From contig CAYGWJ010000079.1 in the NCBI GenBank assembly GCA_964353405.1, forward strand, positions 1 to 6,329: a DNA stretch of 6,329 bases. The letters are read 5' to 3'. Positions 1 to 6,329 of the stretch are shown here, one piece after another; position 1 is the first letter of the stretch, and each line of letters begins with the position of its first letter. The translations under genes were made by a program, and so were the position numbers. The notes under the pieces were generated by a model that was given only the letters and a program-made list of their open reading frames with translations, was not told where the DNA came from and did no database searches. The DNA is from JBGLNJ01 sp964353405. GTDB lineage: Bacteria > Chloroflexota > Anaerolineae > Fen-1058.

Positions 1-1258
1 GCAGCGAAAGCGAGGTATAGTCTCGCCCGCCGATTTTGATCGCGCCGCGCCTGGGTTCGTAAAAGCGGCACACCAGATTGACGAGGGTGGACTTGCCTCC
101 GCCGGTCGGCCCGACGAGCGCAATCGTCTCGCCGCGCTTGACCTTGAGACAGAAATCGGCGAGAACGGGCTTGTCGGTCTCGTAGTAAAAGTCAACGTGA
201 TCGAACTCTATGTCGCCCTGAATCGAGCCAGGGTCAATCGCGCCCTCGCGGTCGGTGATGTCGGGTTTGGAATCGAGCAGCGAAAACACGCGCTCGGCCG
301 ACGCGAGCGCGTGCTGCATCTCGGCATACACGCGCGCCAGGTCTTGAATCGGCCACATCATGAAGGCAATGTACGAGACAAAGGCCTGGATGCCGCCGAT
401 GGTCATGCCGCCCCACTGCACCTGCGCGCCGCCATACCAGATGATGGCGCCCAACGCCACCGCGCTGATGATTTGCACGGCCGGCAGGAACAGCGCGGAA
501 AGCCACGCCGCTCGAAAGCCCGCGCGGTACATGTCGTCCGTCAGCACGCCAAACTCGCGCAGGTTTTCTTCTTCGCGGCCAAGCGCTTTGACCACGCGCA
601 CGCCGGTGATGTTTTCGTTGTATGCGCCGGTGATCTTGGAATTGATCTTGCGCACCTGCCGGTACTCGACAATGATCTTGGTCTTGAAATACGCGGCGAC
701 GAACAACAGCACCGGAACGATCGTCACCACGATCAGCGCGAGCCGCCAGTTGATGATGAGCATAAAGCCGAGCGACGAGATGATGGAGAGCGCCCCCCAG
801 CTCGAATCGAGAATGCCCCACGTCACCAGTTCTGCGATGCGCACCGGGTCGGACGTCAGGCGCGACATGATCCAGCCGACCGGCGTCCGGTCAAAGTACG
901 AGAACGACAGGTTCTGGAGATGCGTGAACATCTTTTTGCGCAGGTCATATTGGACGCGCTCGCCCAGCATGGCCGTAAAGTAGATGAGCCAGAACACACT
1001 CAAGGCCTGGATGAGCATCGTCGCCGTGTAGACGGCAAAGATGCGCACCAGCGCGGCGTGATCGCCGGAGGCGATGCCGTCGTCCACAATCCCCTTGCGG
1101 AGAAAGGCAAAATACGAGTCGGTGAACGAGACGATGACGTTAGCCGTCATCATCACGCTGACCCACTTGCCGTGCGGCTTGAGCTGTGCGAGTATCCGCC
1201 GCAGCGTGTGCGTGTTGATGGCTGAAGTGAATTCCTCTTCGTCGAATGTGTCGGTCAC
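1..1258 (-). CDS. ABC exporter half-transporter (permease-ATPase), partial, likely canonical subunit of a heterodimer
   Basis: This is an inner-membrane type IV (ABCB/MsbA-like) half-transporter that would export a lipid, drug or peptide using ATP. Reading leftwards, 419 codons are present and the 3' end lies outside the window. Residues about 32-306 form the six-helix membrane domain; its cytoplasmic loops include an ITGVRVVKALGREE-type coupling region at about 217-230. The nucleotide-binding domain begins at about 348, with Walker A GPTGGGKST at 383-391. The Q-loop, signature, Walker B and H-loop are beyond the edge. The start is taken as GTG at 1256-1258. A good ribosome-binding site (AAAAGGA, 1266-1272) lies 7 nt upstream, and no in-frame ATG lies nearby upstream. 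It follows the 1345-3159 gene by 86 bp on the same strand, and that gene has a degenerate ATP site, so this is probably the catalytically competent partner (BmrD/TM288-like). Substrate cannot be told. Long plus-strand open frames over this region are its antisense shadows. Confidence 0.95.
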   Translation of the reverse strand, partial: MTDTFDEEEFTSAINTHTLRRILAQLKPHGKWVSVMMTANVIVSFTDSYFAFLRKGIVDDGIASGDHAALVRIFAVYTATMLIQALSVFWLIYFTAMLGERVQYDLRKKMFTHLQNLSFSYFDRTPVGWIMSRLTSDPVRIAELVTWGILDSSWGALSIISSLGFMLIINWRLALIVVTIVPVLLFVAAYFKTKIIVEYRQVRKINSKITGAYNENITGVRVVKALGREEENLREFGVLTDDMYRAGFRAAWLSALFLPAVQIISAVALGAIIWYGGAQVQWGGMTIGGIQAFVSYIAFMMWPIQDLARVYAEMQHALASAERVFSLLDSKPDITDREGAIDPGSIQGDIEFDHVDFYYETDKPVLADFCLKVKRGETIALVGPTGGGKSTLVNLVCRFYEPRRGAIKIGGRDYTSLSL

Positions 1259-1274
1259 GGGTGAATCCTTTTGA

Positions 1275-1343
1275 CCCTCATCCCCAGCCCTTCCCTCGCC
1301 GTCGAGCCAGGCACGCTCGACCGGGGCAGGGTCAGGGTGGGGG
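1275..1343. repeat. Decayed GC-rich inverted repeat between the two transporter genes
   Basis: Two 21-nt arms, C-rich at 1275-1295 and G-rich at 1323-1343, are imperfectly complementary (about 13 of 21 Watson-Crick pairs). Between them a perfect 6-bp stem, GTCGAG at 1301-1306 and CTCGAC at 1316-1321, closes a 9-nt loop. It looks like a degenerate copy of the dispersed CCCTCAcCCCcaGCCC-type hairpin repeats seen in many GC-rich bacterial genomes. That resemblance comes from memory, not from a search. No T-run follows on the minus strand, so it is not a convincing intrinsic terminator. It could modulate mRNA stability or the relative output of the two subunits. Confidence 0.55.
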
Positions 1344-1344
1344 C

Positions 1345-3159
1345 TTATGCGATGCTCACGTTGGCGATTTCCTGCTCCAGCTCCGTCTCGATGCGCGTCT
1401 GAATGTCATAGATCTGGCGATAGGTGCCCGGCTGGACGATCAGCTCGTCGTGCGTGCCGCGCTGGACGATGCGACCCTTGTCGAGCACCAGGATCAGGTC
1501 GGCGTTCATCAAGCTCTGGATGCGGTGCGCGATGATGAACGTCGTGCGGCCCTGCATCAATCGTTCCAGTGCGCCGCGAATCGCTTCCTCGGTCTCCATG
1601 TCCACCGACGAAGTCGAGTCGTCCAGGATCAGGATGCGCGGGTCTTTTAAAAGCGTGCGGGCGATGGCGACGCGCTGCTTTTGCCCGCCGGAAAGCGTCA
1701 CGCCTTTTTCGCCCACGAGCGTGTCATAGCCGTTCGGAAAGCCGACGATGACATCGTGGATGGCTGCCGCGCGCGCCGCCTCCACGACCTGCTCATCCGA
1801 AACGTCTTGCCCGACGCCGTAGGTGATATTTTCGCGAATCGTGCGCGAAAACAGGAATGGCTCTTGCTCCACAAGGCCGATCTGCTGGCGCAGGTAGTGG
1901 CGCGGATATTGATTCAGCTCGACGCCATCGAGCGTGAGGCTGCCATCCGTGTATTCGTAAAAGCGCGGAAGCAGATTGACGAGTGTCGTCTTGCCGGAGC
2001 CGGTCGAGCCGAGCAGTGCGATGGCCTGGCCGGGCTGGCACTCAAAGTTGATGTCTTGCAGCACGTGCGCGTCGGCCTCGGTCCGCGCGTACGCAAAGCA
2101 CACGTCGCGTAAGACGACCTCGCCGCGCAGTGAGCCGTTCGGCTGATGTGCGCCTTTTGTCAGCGGCTCGCGATCTTGCTTGATGACGTCCATCACGCGC
2201 CCATACGAGACCAGCCCGCTCGACATTTGCACGACCAGGCGCCCCAGGTTGCGGATCGGCCAGATGATCATGCCGATCATGCCGACGTAGGCCAGGTAAT
2301 CGCCCAGCGTCAGTGAGCCGTTGATCACCAGGAGGGCGGCGATATACAGGCCGGCCACCATTTGCACTCCGCAAAAGACATCGGTCACGGGCCAAAAGAA
2401 CGAGTGCCACGTCAACAGCCGCCGACCGCGCACAAACTTTTCCCAGTTGTCGCGTTCGAATTTTACTTGCTCAAACTCTTGCCGCGCAAACGCCCGCACC
2501 ACTCGCACGCCGGTCAGATTTTCTTGCAGCGTCGTGGAAAGCGTCGCTTCCTGCTCCTGGTTCTTTTCATACACATTCGAGATGCGCTTGAAAAACCAGA
2601 TCGAGATGACGACGATAAAGGGCACGACGACGACGGACATGAACGCCAGCGGCCCGTTCAGGCTCATCAGTCCCGCCAGGTTGATGAGGAACAACATGAC
2701 GATGCGCCAACTGTTGATGGCCTGATCGGCAAAAAAGCGGCGCACGGCGTCCACGTCCGAAGTCGAGCGTTGGATCAGGTCGCCCGTCGGTGTGTGGTCG
2801 TGATAGGTGAAGGACAGCCGCTGGATGTGATCGAAGAGGTAATTGCGCAGCCGCCGCGTGATGCCTTCCGCCGTTTGAGCGGCCCACCGCCCGCCTAGGA
2901 AGGTGAACGTGCCTTCGAGCGCGGCCAGGCTGACAAAGCCGAGCGCAACGAGCGGCAACAGCTCAAAGCGGGTCTTGTCCAGCACGTCGTCCACCAGGGT
3001 GCGCAACAGCAAGAACGTGCCTGTCCTGGACGCGGCCGCAATGCCCATGCAGATCGTGGCGGCCACATACACCAGGCGAAAGCCCGTCATCATGCGCCAC
3101 AGTCCGAGCAGGCGATTCTTGGAGAGCGTGCGCTTGAGGTCAAACAATGCTGCGTTCAA
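1345..3159 (-). CDS. ABC exporter half-transporter with degenerate Walker B (BmrC/TM287-like)
   Basis: A complete 604-aa half-transporter (permease fused to ATPase), the usual length for the family. Six membrane segments lie at about 28-50, 66-88, 150-168, 171-190, 256-280 and 286-302. The nucleotide-binding domain follows from about 346: A-loop Tyr357, Walker A GSTGSGKTT 384-392, Q-loop Gln432, signature LSGGQ 489-493, Walker B ILILDD 509-514, D-loop SSVD 517-520, switch His545. Asp514 replaces the catalytic Glu. This is the hallmark of the degenerate half in heterodimeric exporters such as BmrCD, LmrCD and TM287/288. The intact LSGGQ would complete the partner's active site. The start is TTG at 3157-3159, with GGAG (3165-3168) 5 nt upstream. 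An in-frame TAG lies about ten codons further upstream with no ATG between, and the next in-frame ATG (residue 23) would cut into the N-terminal region. It is first in an operon with the gene at 1-1258. Substrate is unknown; multidrug or lipid-like export is the family default. Confidence 0.97.
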   Translation of the reverse strand: MNAALFDLKRTLSKNRLLGLWRMMTGFRLVYVAATICMGIAAASRTGTFLLLRTLVDDVLDKTRFELLPLVALGFVSLAALEGTFTFLGGRWAAQTAEGITRRLRNYLFDHIQRLSFTYHDHTPTGDLIQRSTSDVDAVRRFFADQAINSWRIVMLFLINLAGLMSLNGPLAFMSVVVVPFIVVISIWFFKRISNVYEKNQEQEATLSTTLQENLTGVRVVRAFARQEFEQVKFERDNWEKFVRGRRLLTWHSFFWPVTDVFCGVQMVAGLYIAALLVINGSLTLGDYLAYVGMIGMIIWPIRNLGRLVVQMSSGLVSYGRVMDVIKQDREPLTKGAHQPNGSLRGEVVLRDVCFAYARTEADAHVLQDINFECQPGQAIALLGSTGSGKTTLVNLLPRFYEYTDGSLTLDGVELNQYPRHYLRQQIGLVEQEPFLFSRTIRENITYGVGQDVSDEQVVEAARAAAIHDVIVGFPNGYDTLVGEKGVTLSGGQKQRVAIARTLLKDPRILILDDSTSSVDMETEEAIRGALERLMQGRTTFIIAHRIQSLMNADLILVLDKGRIVQRGTHDELIVQPGTYRQIYDIQTRIETELEQEIANVSIA

Positions 3160-3188
3160 AAGTTCTCCGATGTCAGTTTGGACTGCCT

Positions 3189-3194
3189 ATTGTA
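3189..3194 (-). promoter_or_regulatory. Candidate -10 box for the ABC exporter operon
   Basis: On the minus strand this reads TACAAT, one mismatch from the sigma-70 consensus. It would place transcription start near 3182, giving a leader of about 22 nt that carries the GGAG ribosome-binding site. No good -35 is seen at 17 bp spacing, so the call rests on the hexamer and its position. Confidence 0.4.
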
Positions 3195-3206
3195 CCGCGC
3201 TTTGGG

Positions 3207-3235
3207 TTGACGTGCTACGCCCACCAGAGTACCTT
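3207..3235 (+). promoter_or_regulatory. Weak candidate sigma-70 promoter toward the kinase gene
   Basis: TTGACG (3207-3212, five of six consensus) is followed after exactly 17 bp by TACCTT (3230-3235), a poor -10. If used, it would give a leader of about 135 nt reading through the palindrome at 3290-3314. The extended -10 inside that palindrome is the better candidate. Confidence 0.2.
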
Positions 3236-3289
3236 TGAGCAGGAGCTCCGATAGGGCCGGCCAAGAATCCATGTTCCCCTCTCAGCCAT

Positions 3290-3314
3290 TTGCAATTTGT
3301 GATACAATATGCAA
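3290..3314 (+). promoter_or_regulatory. Extended -10 promoter element inside a 25-bp imperfect palindrome (candidate operator)
   Basis: The sequence is symmetric about 3302. Outer half-sites TTGCA (3290-3294) and TGCAA (3310-3314) and inner half-sites TTGT (3297-3300) and ACAA (3304-3307) match exactly; only three of twelve pairs fail. The right half contains TGATACAAT (3300-3308), which fits an extended -10 (TGn followed by TACAAT), about 69 bp before the kinase start codon. No -35 hexamer at standard spacing was found, as expected for an extended -10 promoter. Overlap of a dyad with the promoter core is the classical arrangement for repression by a dimeric regulator. No regulator gene is in the window. 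Confidence 0.45.
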
Positions 3315-3376
3315 TGAGAGAGGGCTACTAGGCAGTCTCATCTTAGACTTGTCTGCTGGTTTGGCGGGGAGCGGCA

Positions 3377-5194
3377 ATGACGCTTGTCGCTGGAAGCGTA
3401 GTTCATAATCGCTACCGGGTTGAACACTTGCTGGGCGCGGGCGGGATGGGCGCAGTGTATCGCGCCTATGATATCCGCCAGCATCAGCTCGTTGCCGTCA
3501 AGGAGAACATTGGGACCATACCGGGGATTCGGTCAGACGTGAATGAGGCAAGGCGCCGGCAGTTCGAGCGGGAGGCGTCGGTGCTGGCGAGTTTGCACCA
3601 TCCGAATATTCCGGGCGTGATTGACCATTTTGTTGCAGCCGATAGCAACCAATACCTGGTGATGGACTATATTGACGGCGAGGACATGGCCCAGATTCTT
3701 GTTCAAAAAGGCCCCCTGCCAGAAACTGAAGCCATTGCCTGGATCGGCCAGGTGTGCAACGCACTAGGTTATCTGCACCGTCATAACCCCCCGATTGTTC
3801 ACCGTGACATCAAGCCCCAGAATATCAAGGTGACACCCAAGGGACAAGTCTTCCTGGTGGATTTTGGCATCGCCAAGGTGGGTGGCTCAGACAGCAAGAC
3901 AACGAGAGGCGCCTTGAGCGTGACTCCGGGCTTTTCTCCGCCAGAGCAATATGCGATGATCGGTACCGACGTCCGCAGTGACATTTACTCTCTGGGCGCA
4001 ACGATGTACGCGCTGCTCACAGGCCAGGTGCCACCGGACAGTGTCTCGCTGCAAAGCGGCGAGGTGAAGCTTGTTCCGCCCCGCCAGATGAATGCGACCA
4101 TATCGCTCACGGTGCAGCAAGCGGTTCTCAAGGCGATGGAGACCAGGCGGAGCGATCGGACGCAGACGGTGACCGAGTTCTGGCGGATGTTGAGAGCAGA
4201 GAGCAGCGAGCTGGAAGCCAAGACGATCGTCTTGGCAGACCAGGAAGCAATTCCCACGGCCGGCGGCCGCGGAAAGAGGGACGACCTTGCCGAGAAGTTG
4301 GGTCTACGGCGCATCGCCGGGTCAATGGCCAGGGCCAAAAACAATCTCCGTGTAATTCTGCTTGGGATTGGTGCTGCAATAGTTCTGGCGGTTGCACTCG
4401 GCTTGAGTCTATCGAAACCGCAAATTCAGGGCGCTAATAGTGGCACCACTTTGTCAGCGGTTGTTCTCCAGCCCTCACCGACTGAGACAGCGACACAAAT
4501 CGTTGCTACCCCCTCACCCGAGGCAGTTGTAACGAGAACAGAGGTTGCCCTCTCTCAGACTACAGTCATTCCAATCATCTCGGGTGGGCCAGCCGCTGCT
4601 ACAGGGACGGCCGAGGCCCGCGCTATGGCTACACAGAAGGCGATGGATGAGGCGGCCACCCGACAGGCGGCAAGGCTCCTTGACTGCGACAAGATTGATT
4701 TTGAAATCCTCCAGCCGCCTAATGCGGCGCAGACTGTGGCGCCTGGCGCCGTTAACGTTGTGAACGTTGGAGTCACCTGGCATGTCAAGAACAAAGCTAC
4801 AGAAGTCGCCTGCCAGTGGGGACAGGCGGGAGAGGAAAGCCAGATCCTACGTGCCACACTGGGAAGCGGGCCAGGTGACACAGGCTCTCCGGTAAAGCTC
4901 AAATGGATACAGGACGACGAGTATGATCTTTCGTTAGTCGTTCTGCTCAGTCCGGGCTACTATACGCTGAGTTGGAGACTGGTGCTGCCGAAAACGAGTT
5001 TGCCAGCGGGCCCAGCCTTGGCGGCCCAAGTAGTTGTTGGCCCACTGACAGTGTATCCTACCCAGACGCCGACTGTAACACCTTGCCCGGCCATAAGCTA
5101 CGCGTGCAAATGCAAACAGGTATGCTCGGGAAGAGTCTGTAGTACCGAGTGTGAAACGTGCACACAAGAAATGTGTCCTACTAGTTTCCCATAG
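3377..5194 (+). CDS. Transmembrane Ser/Thr protein kinase (PknB-type catalytic domain) with four-Trp Ig-like sensor and Cys-rich tail
   Basis: A 605-aa receptor-like Hanks-type kinase. The cytoplasmic catalytic domain (about 13-275) is complete: Gly-loop GAGGMGAVY 20-28, Lys42, helix-C Glu66, catalytic loop HRDIKPQN 142-149, DFG 162-164, PPE 188-190, DIYSLG 202-207, late Arg261. Thr175/Thr176 in the activation segment could be autophosphorylated. A basic juxtamembrane stretch precedes one hydrophobic segment at about 326-345, so the rest should be outside the membrane. A Thr/Pro/Ala-rich stalk (about 355-433) leads to a domain at about 437-560 with Trp468, Trp481, Trp510 and Trp533. Its TWHVKN and GYYTLSWRL motifs recall the NBR1-like four-tryptophan Ig fold, though it is divergent. 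The tail (570-600) holds eight Cys. No PASTA repeats are present. ATG 3377 is preceded by GGGGAG (3366-3371) at 5 nt. The gene is divergent from the exporter operon. Third codon positions look less GC-rich than in the transporter genes, as judged by eye. Substrates and ligand are unknown. Confidence 0.96.
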   Translation: MTLVAGSVVHNRYRVEHLLGAGGMGAVYRAYDIRQHQLVAVKENIGTIPGIRSDVNEARRRQFEREASVLASLHHPNIPGVIDHFVAADSNQYLVMDYIDGEDMAQILVQKGPLPETEAIAWIGQVCNALGYLHRHNPPIVHRDIKPQNIKVTPKGQVFLVDFGIAKVGGSDSKTTRGALSVTPGFSPPEQYAMIGTDVRSDIYSLGATMYALLTGQVPPDSVSLQSGEVKLVPPRQMNATISLTVQQAVLKAMETRRSDRTQTVTEFWRMLRAESSELEAKTIVLADQEAIPTAGGRGKRDDLAEKLGLRRIAGSMARAKNNLRVILLGIGAAIVLAVALGLSLSKPQIQGANSGTTLSAVVLQPSPTETATQIVATPSPEAVVTRTEVALSQTTVIPIISGGPAAATGTAEARAMATQKAMDEAATRQAARLLDCDKIDFEILQPPNAAQTVAPGAVNVVNVGVTWHVKNKATEVACQWGQAGEESQILRATLGSGPGDTGSPVKLKWIQDDEYDLSLVVLLSPGYYTLSWRLVLPKTSLPAGPALAAQVVVGPLTVYPTQTPTVTPCPAISYACKCKQVCSGRVCSTECETCTQEMCPTSFP

Positions 5195-5199
5195 CTTAT

Positions 5200-5217
5200 C
5201 GGTCATGTCCTTGACCG
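5200..5217. terminator. Short hairpin between the converging kinase and era genes
   Basis: A perfect 6-bp stem, CGGTCA (5200-5205) and TGACCG (5212-5217), has a 6-nt loop. It lies 5 bp after the kinase stop codon and 44 bp beyond the era stop. The position suits a bidirectional terminator in this 67-bp convergent gap, but neither strand shows a T-run after the stem, so termination is uncertain. Confidence 0.3.
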
Positions 5218-5261
5218 GGGAGCATACGTTTCAGCCATCGCTATATTTCCCACGCTCCACG

Positions 5262-6191
5262 TCACTCTTGCTCTACGTACCCCAACTCGCGCAGGTCGTG
5301 ATCCCTGGCGCGCCAGTCCTTTCTCACCTTGACCCACAGTTCCAGGAAAACCTTGGACTCGACAAGCCGCTCGATTTCACGGCGGGCCGCTGAACCGATT
5401 TTTTTGAGCATCTCGCCGCCGTGACCGATGAGGATGGCCTTCTGAGTGTCACGCTCTACGTAAACCGTCGCGCCGACGTGAACCGCGCCGCTGCGTCGCT
5501 CGTCCCATTGCTCGATGGCCACGGCCACGGCATGTGGCACTTCGGCGCGAACCAAGAGCAGCACTTGCTCGCGGATAAGGTCGGCGGCAACTTGCCGCTC
5601 GGTGCGGTCAGTCACTTGATCTTCGGGGTAATACTGCGGGCCTTCAAGCAGTCGCGCCACGATCATGTCCAACAGCTTGTCGCAGTTATCGCCTCGGGTG
5701 GCCGAAAGCATCATCCAATCCCAATGCAATTCTGGCTGGCCCGAAAGCAGCTCCCAGTACGCCTCGGTGTGCCGTTTGACCTTTTCCGGTGGCAGGCGAT
5801 CCATCTTGTTGAGCGCCAGCACAACAGGTCGCTCACCGGCCTGTTCGTGAATCAGCGCGGCGATGTGGCGGTCCTCGTCGGCAGGCAACTCGGTCACGTC
5901 GGCCAGGAACACGATCACGTCGGCATCGTCCAGCGCGCGAGTGGCCGTTTCCACCATCCGTTGTCCCAACTTGTGCAGCGGCTTGTGAATGCCGGGCGTG
6001 TCAATGAAAATGATCTGCGCGTCGGGGCGGGTGAGGATGCCCAGTTGACGCCCGCGCGTCGTCTGCGGCTTGTCGCTGACGATGGCGACCTTTTGGCCCA
6101 GGTAGCCGTTGAGCAGTGTGGACTTGCCCACGTTTGGCTTGCCGACGATGGCGACAAAGCCAGAGCGAAAACCGGCTTGTGTTTCAGTCAT
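5262..6191 (-). CDS. era: GTPase Era, ribosome small-subunit assembly factor
   Basis: Era binds GTP and the 3' end of 16S rRNA during 30S subunit maturation and acts in the cytoplasm, often at the membrane. With the ATG start the protein is 309 aa, typical for Era. The GTPase motifs are all present: G1 GKPNVGKST 17-25, G2 within PQTTR 42-46, G3 DTPG 64-67, G4 NKMD 128-131, G5 SAT 163-165. The linker YYPEDQVTDRTER (187-199) leads into a C-terminal KH domain with the RNA-binding GxxG as GHGG 256-259, then LKKIG. The conserved ending DWRARDHDLRELGY is intact. ATG 6189-6191 is preferred because it places the SGF(V/I)AIVG core at the same distance from the N-terminus as in well-known Era proteins. 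An in-frame GTG at 6201-6203 would add four residues. Neither start has a clear Shine-Dalgarno. The gene converges with the kinase gene. None of the usual partners (ybeY, recO, dgkA) is in view, and an inverted repeat lies directly upstream. Confidence 0.97.
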   Translation of the reverse strand: MTETQAGFRSGFVAIVGKPNVGKSTLLNGYLGQKVAIVSDKPQTTRGRQLGILTRPDAQIIFIDTPGIHKPLHKLGQRMVETATRALDDADVIVFLADVTELPADEDRHIAALIHEQAGERPVVLALNKMDRLPPEKVKRHTEAYWELLSGQPELHWDWMMLSATRGDNCDKLLDMIVARLLEGPQYYPEDQVTDRTERQVAADLIREQVLLLVRAEVPHAVAVAIEQWDERRSGAVHVGATVYVERDTQKAILIGHGGEMLKKIGSAARREIERLVESKVFLELWVKVRKDWRARDHDLRELGYVEQE

Positions 6192-6213
6192 TTCTGCTTT
6201 CACTTTCGCTAGC

Positions 6214-6329
6214 AGCTTGTCGGAGAGGCGTTTCGGAGTCTAGGCTTTAGCCGGTTTTGGCCGAAAATCGCCGCGTGCTCACCGGCTGAAGCCTAGATTC
6301 CGGCCCGTCAGGGTTCTCTCCGACAAGCT
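6214..6329. repeat. Large nested inverted repeat upstream of era (MITE-like or palindromic intergenic element)
   Basis: The outer arms AGCTTGTCGGAGAG (6214-6227) and CTCTCCGACAAGCT (6316-6329) are perfect 14-bp inverted complements. The inner arms at 6239-6255 and 6281-6297 pair over 17 bp with one mismatch, which would be a G-U pair on one RNA strand. Each inner arm is itself palindromic (GGCT TT AGCC on the left, GGCT GA AGCC on the right). The middle 25 nt contain a small near-palindrome around TTTTGGCCGAAAA. The side segments are unequal (11 and 18 nt). No coding frame is evident inside. It ends exactly at the window edge, so the right boundary and any target duplication are not visible. 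It lies 22 bp before the era ATG and may carry or replace its promoter. Confidence 0.8.

Noticed and set aside
197..1225. Plus-strand open frame of 342 codons, with a 195-codon minus-strand frame at 234-821
   Set aside because: Both are shadows of the ABC transporter gene read on the minus strand in another frame. The real frame shows membrane helices and Walker A; these show Arg/His-rich composition with no family motif.
1301..1321. GTCGAG/CTCGAC hairpin as an intrinsic terminator after the upstream transporter gene
   Set aside because: No T-run follows on the transcribed strand, and the next gene is a required partner of the same operon.
2362..2898. Plus-strand open frame of 178 codons inside the upstream transporter gene
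   Set aside because: Antisense shadow of the permease domain, with low-complexity His/Asp/Arg-rich composition and no independent signals.
3334..3349. Small hairpin AGTCT/AGACT in the kinase leader, possible riboswitch or attenuator
   Set aside because: Only five base pairs with a 6-nt loop and no conserved RNA motif or T-run; such stems occur by chance.
5151..5393. Plus-strand open frame of 80 codons spanning the kinase-era junction
   Set aside because: It starts inside the kinase tail in another frame and ends antisense to era. It has no ribosome-binding site or domain.
5421..6212. Plus-strand open frame of 263 codons opposite era
   Set aside because: It is antisense to a complete Era with all G motifs. 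The long frame is explained by GC-rich codon use and has no recognisable domain.
1..6329. CRISPR array, tRNA/rRNA genes, or a defence or toxin-antitoxin system
   Set aside because: No regularly spaced direct repeats, no tRNA-like cloverleaf or rRNA signature, and every long stretch is accounted for by the transporter pair, the kinase, era and the repeats.

Overview
The window looks like chromosomal DNA of a GC-rich bacterium, most likely a member of the Chloroflexota (Anaerolineae-like). This is inferred from the style of the proteins. The membrane Ser/Thr kinase carries a Thr/Pro/Ala-rich extracytoplasmic stalk and a four-tryptophan Ig-like domain, both common in that phylum. No rRNA or other phylogenetic marker confirms it.

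Layout, left to right. Positions 1-3159 (minus strand) hold two consecutive ABC exporter half-transporter genes, transcribed leftwards. The upstream gene (1345-3159) is complete and starts with TTG. The downstream gene (1-1258) starts with GTG and runs off the left edge inside its nucleotide-binding domain. The upstream half has Asp where the catalytic Glu should follow Walker B, so the pair looks like a BmrCD/TM287-288-type heterodimeric exporter with one degenerate ATP site. A decayed GC-rich inverted repeat fills the 86-bp gap between them.

Positions 3160-3376 are a 217-bp divergent intergenic region. It holds a candidate -10 for the transporter operon and, on the plus strand, an extended -10 embedded in a 25-bp imperfect palindrome in front of the kinase gene.

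Positions 3377-5194 (plus strand) encode a 605-aa transmembrane Ser/Thr protein kinase. Its kinase domain is intact. It has one membrane segment, a divergent four-Trp Ig-like sensor domain and an unusual eight-cysteine C-terminal tail. Its gene converges on era (minus strand, 5262-6191), encoding the ribosome-assembly GTPase, with 67 bp between the two stop codons. Upstream of era, running to the right edge, lies a large nested inverted repeat with a perfect 14-bp outer arm.

The genes do not form a single known system. The transporter pair is one operon, the kinase is a separate divergently transcribed unit, and era is housekeeping. A regulatory link between kinase and exporter is possible because they share an intergenic region, but nothing in the sequence proves it.
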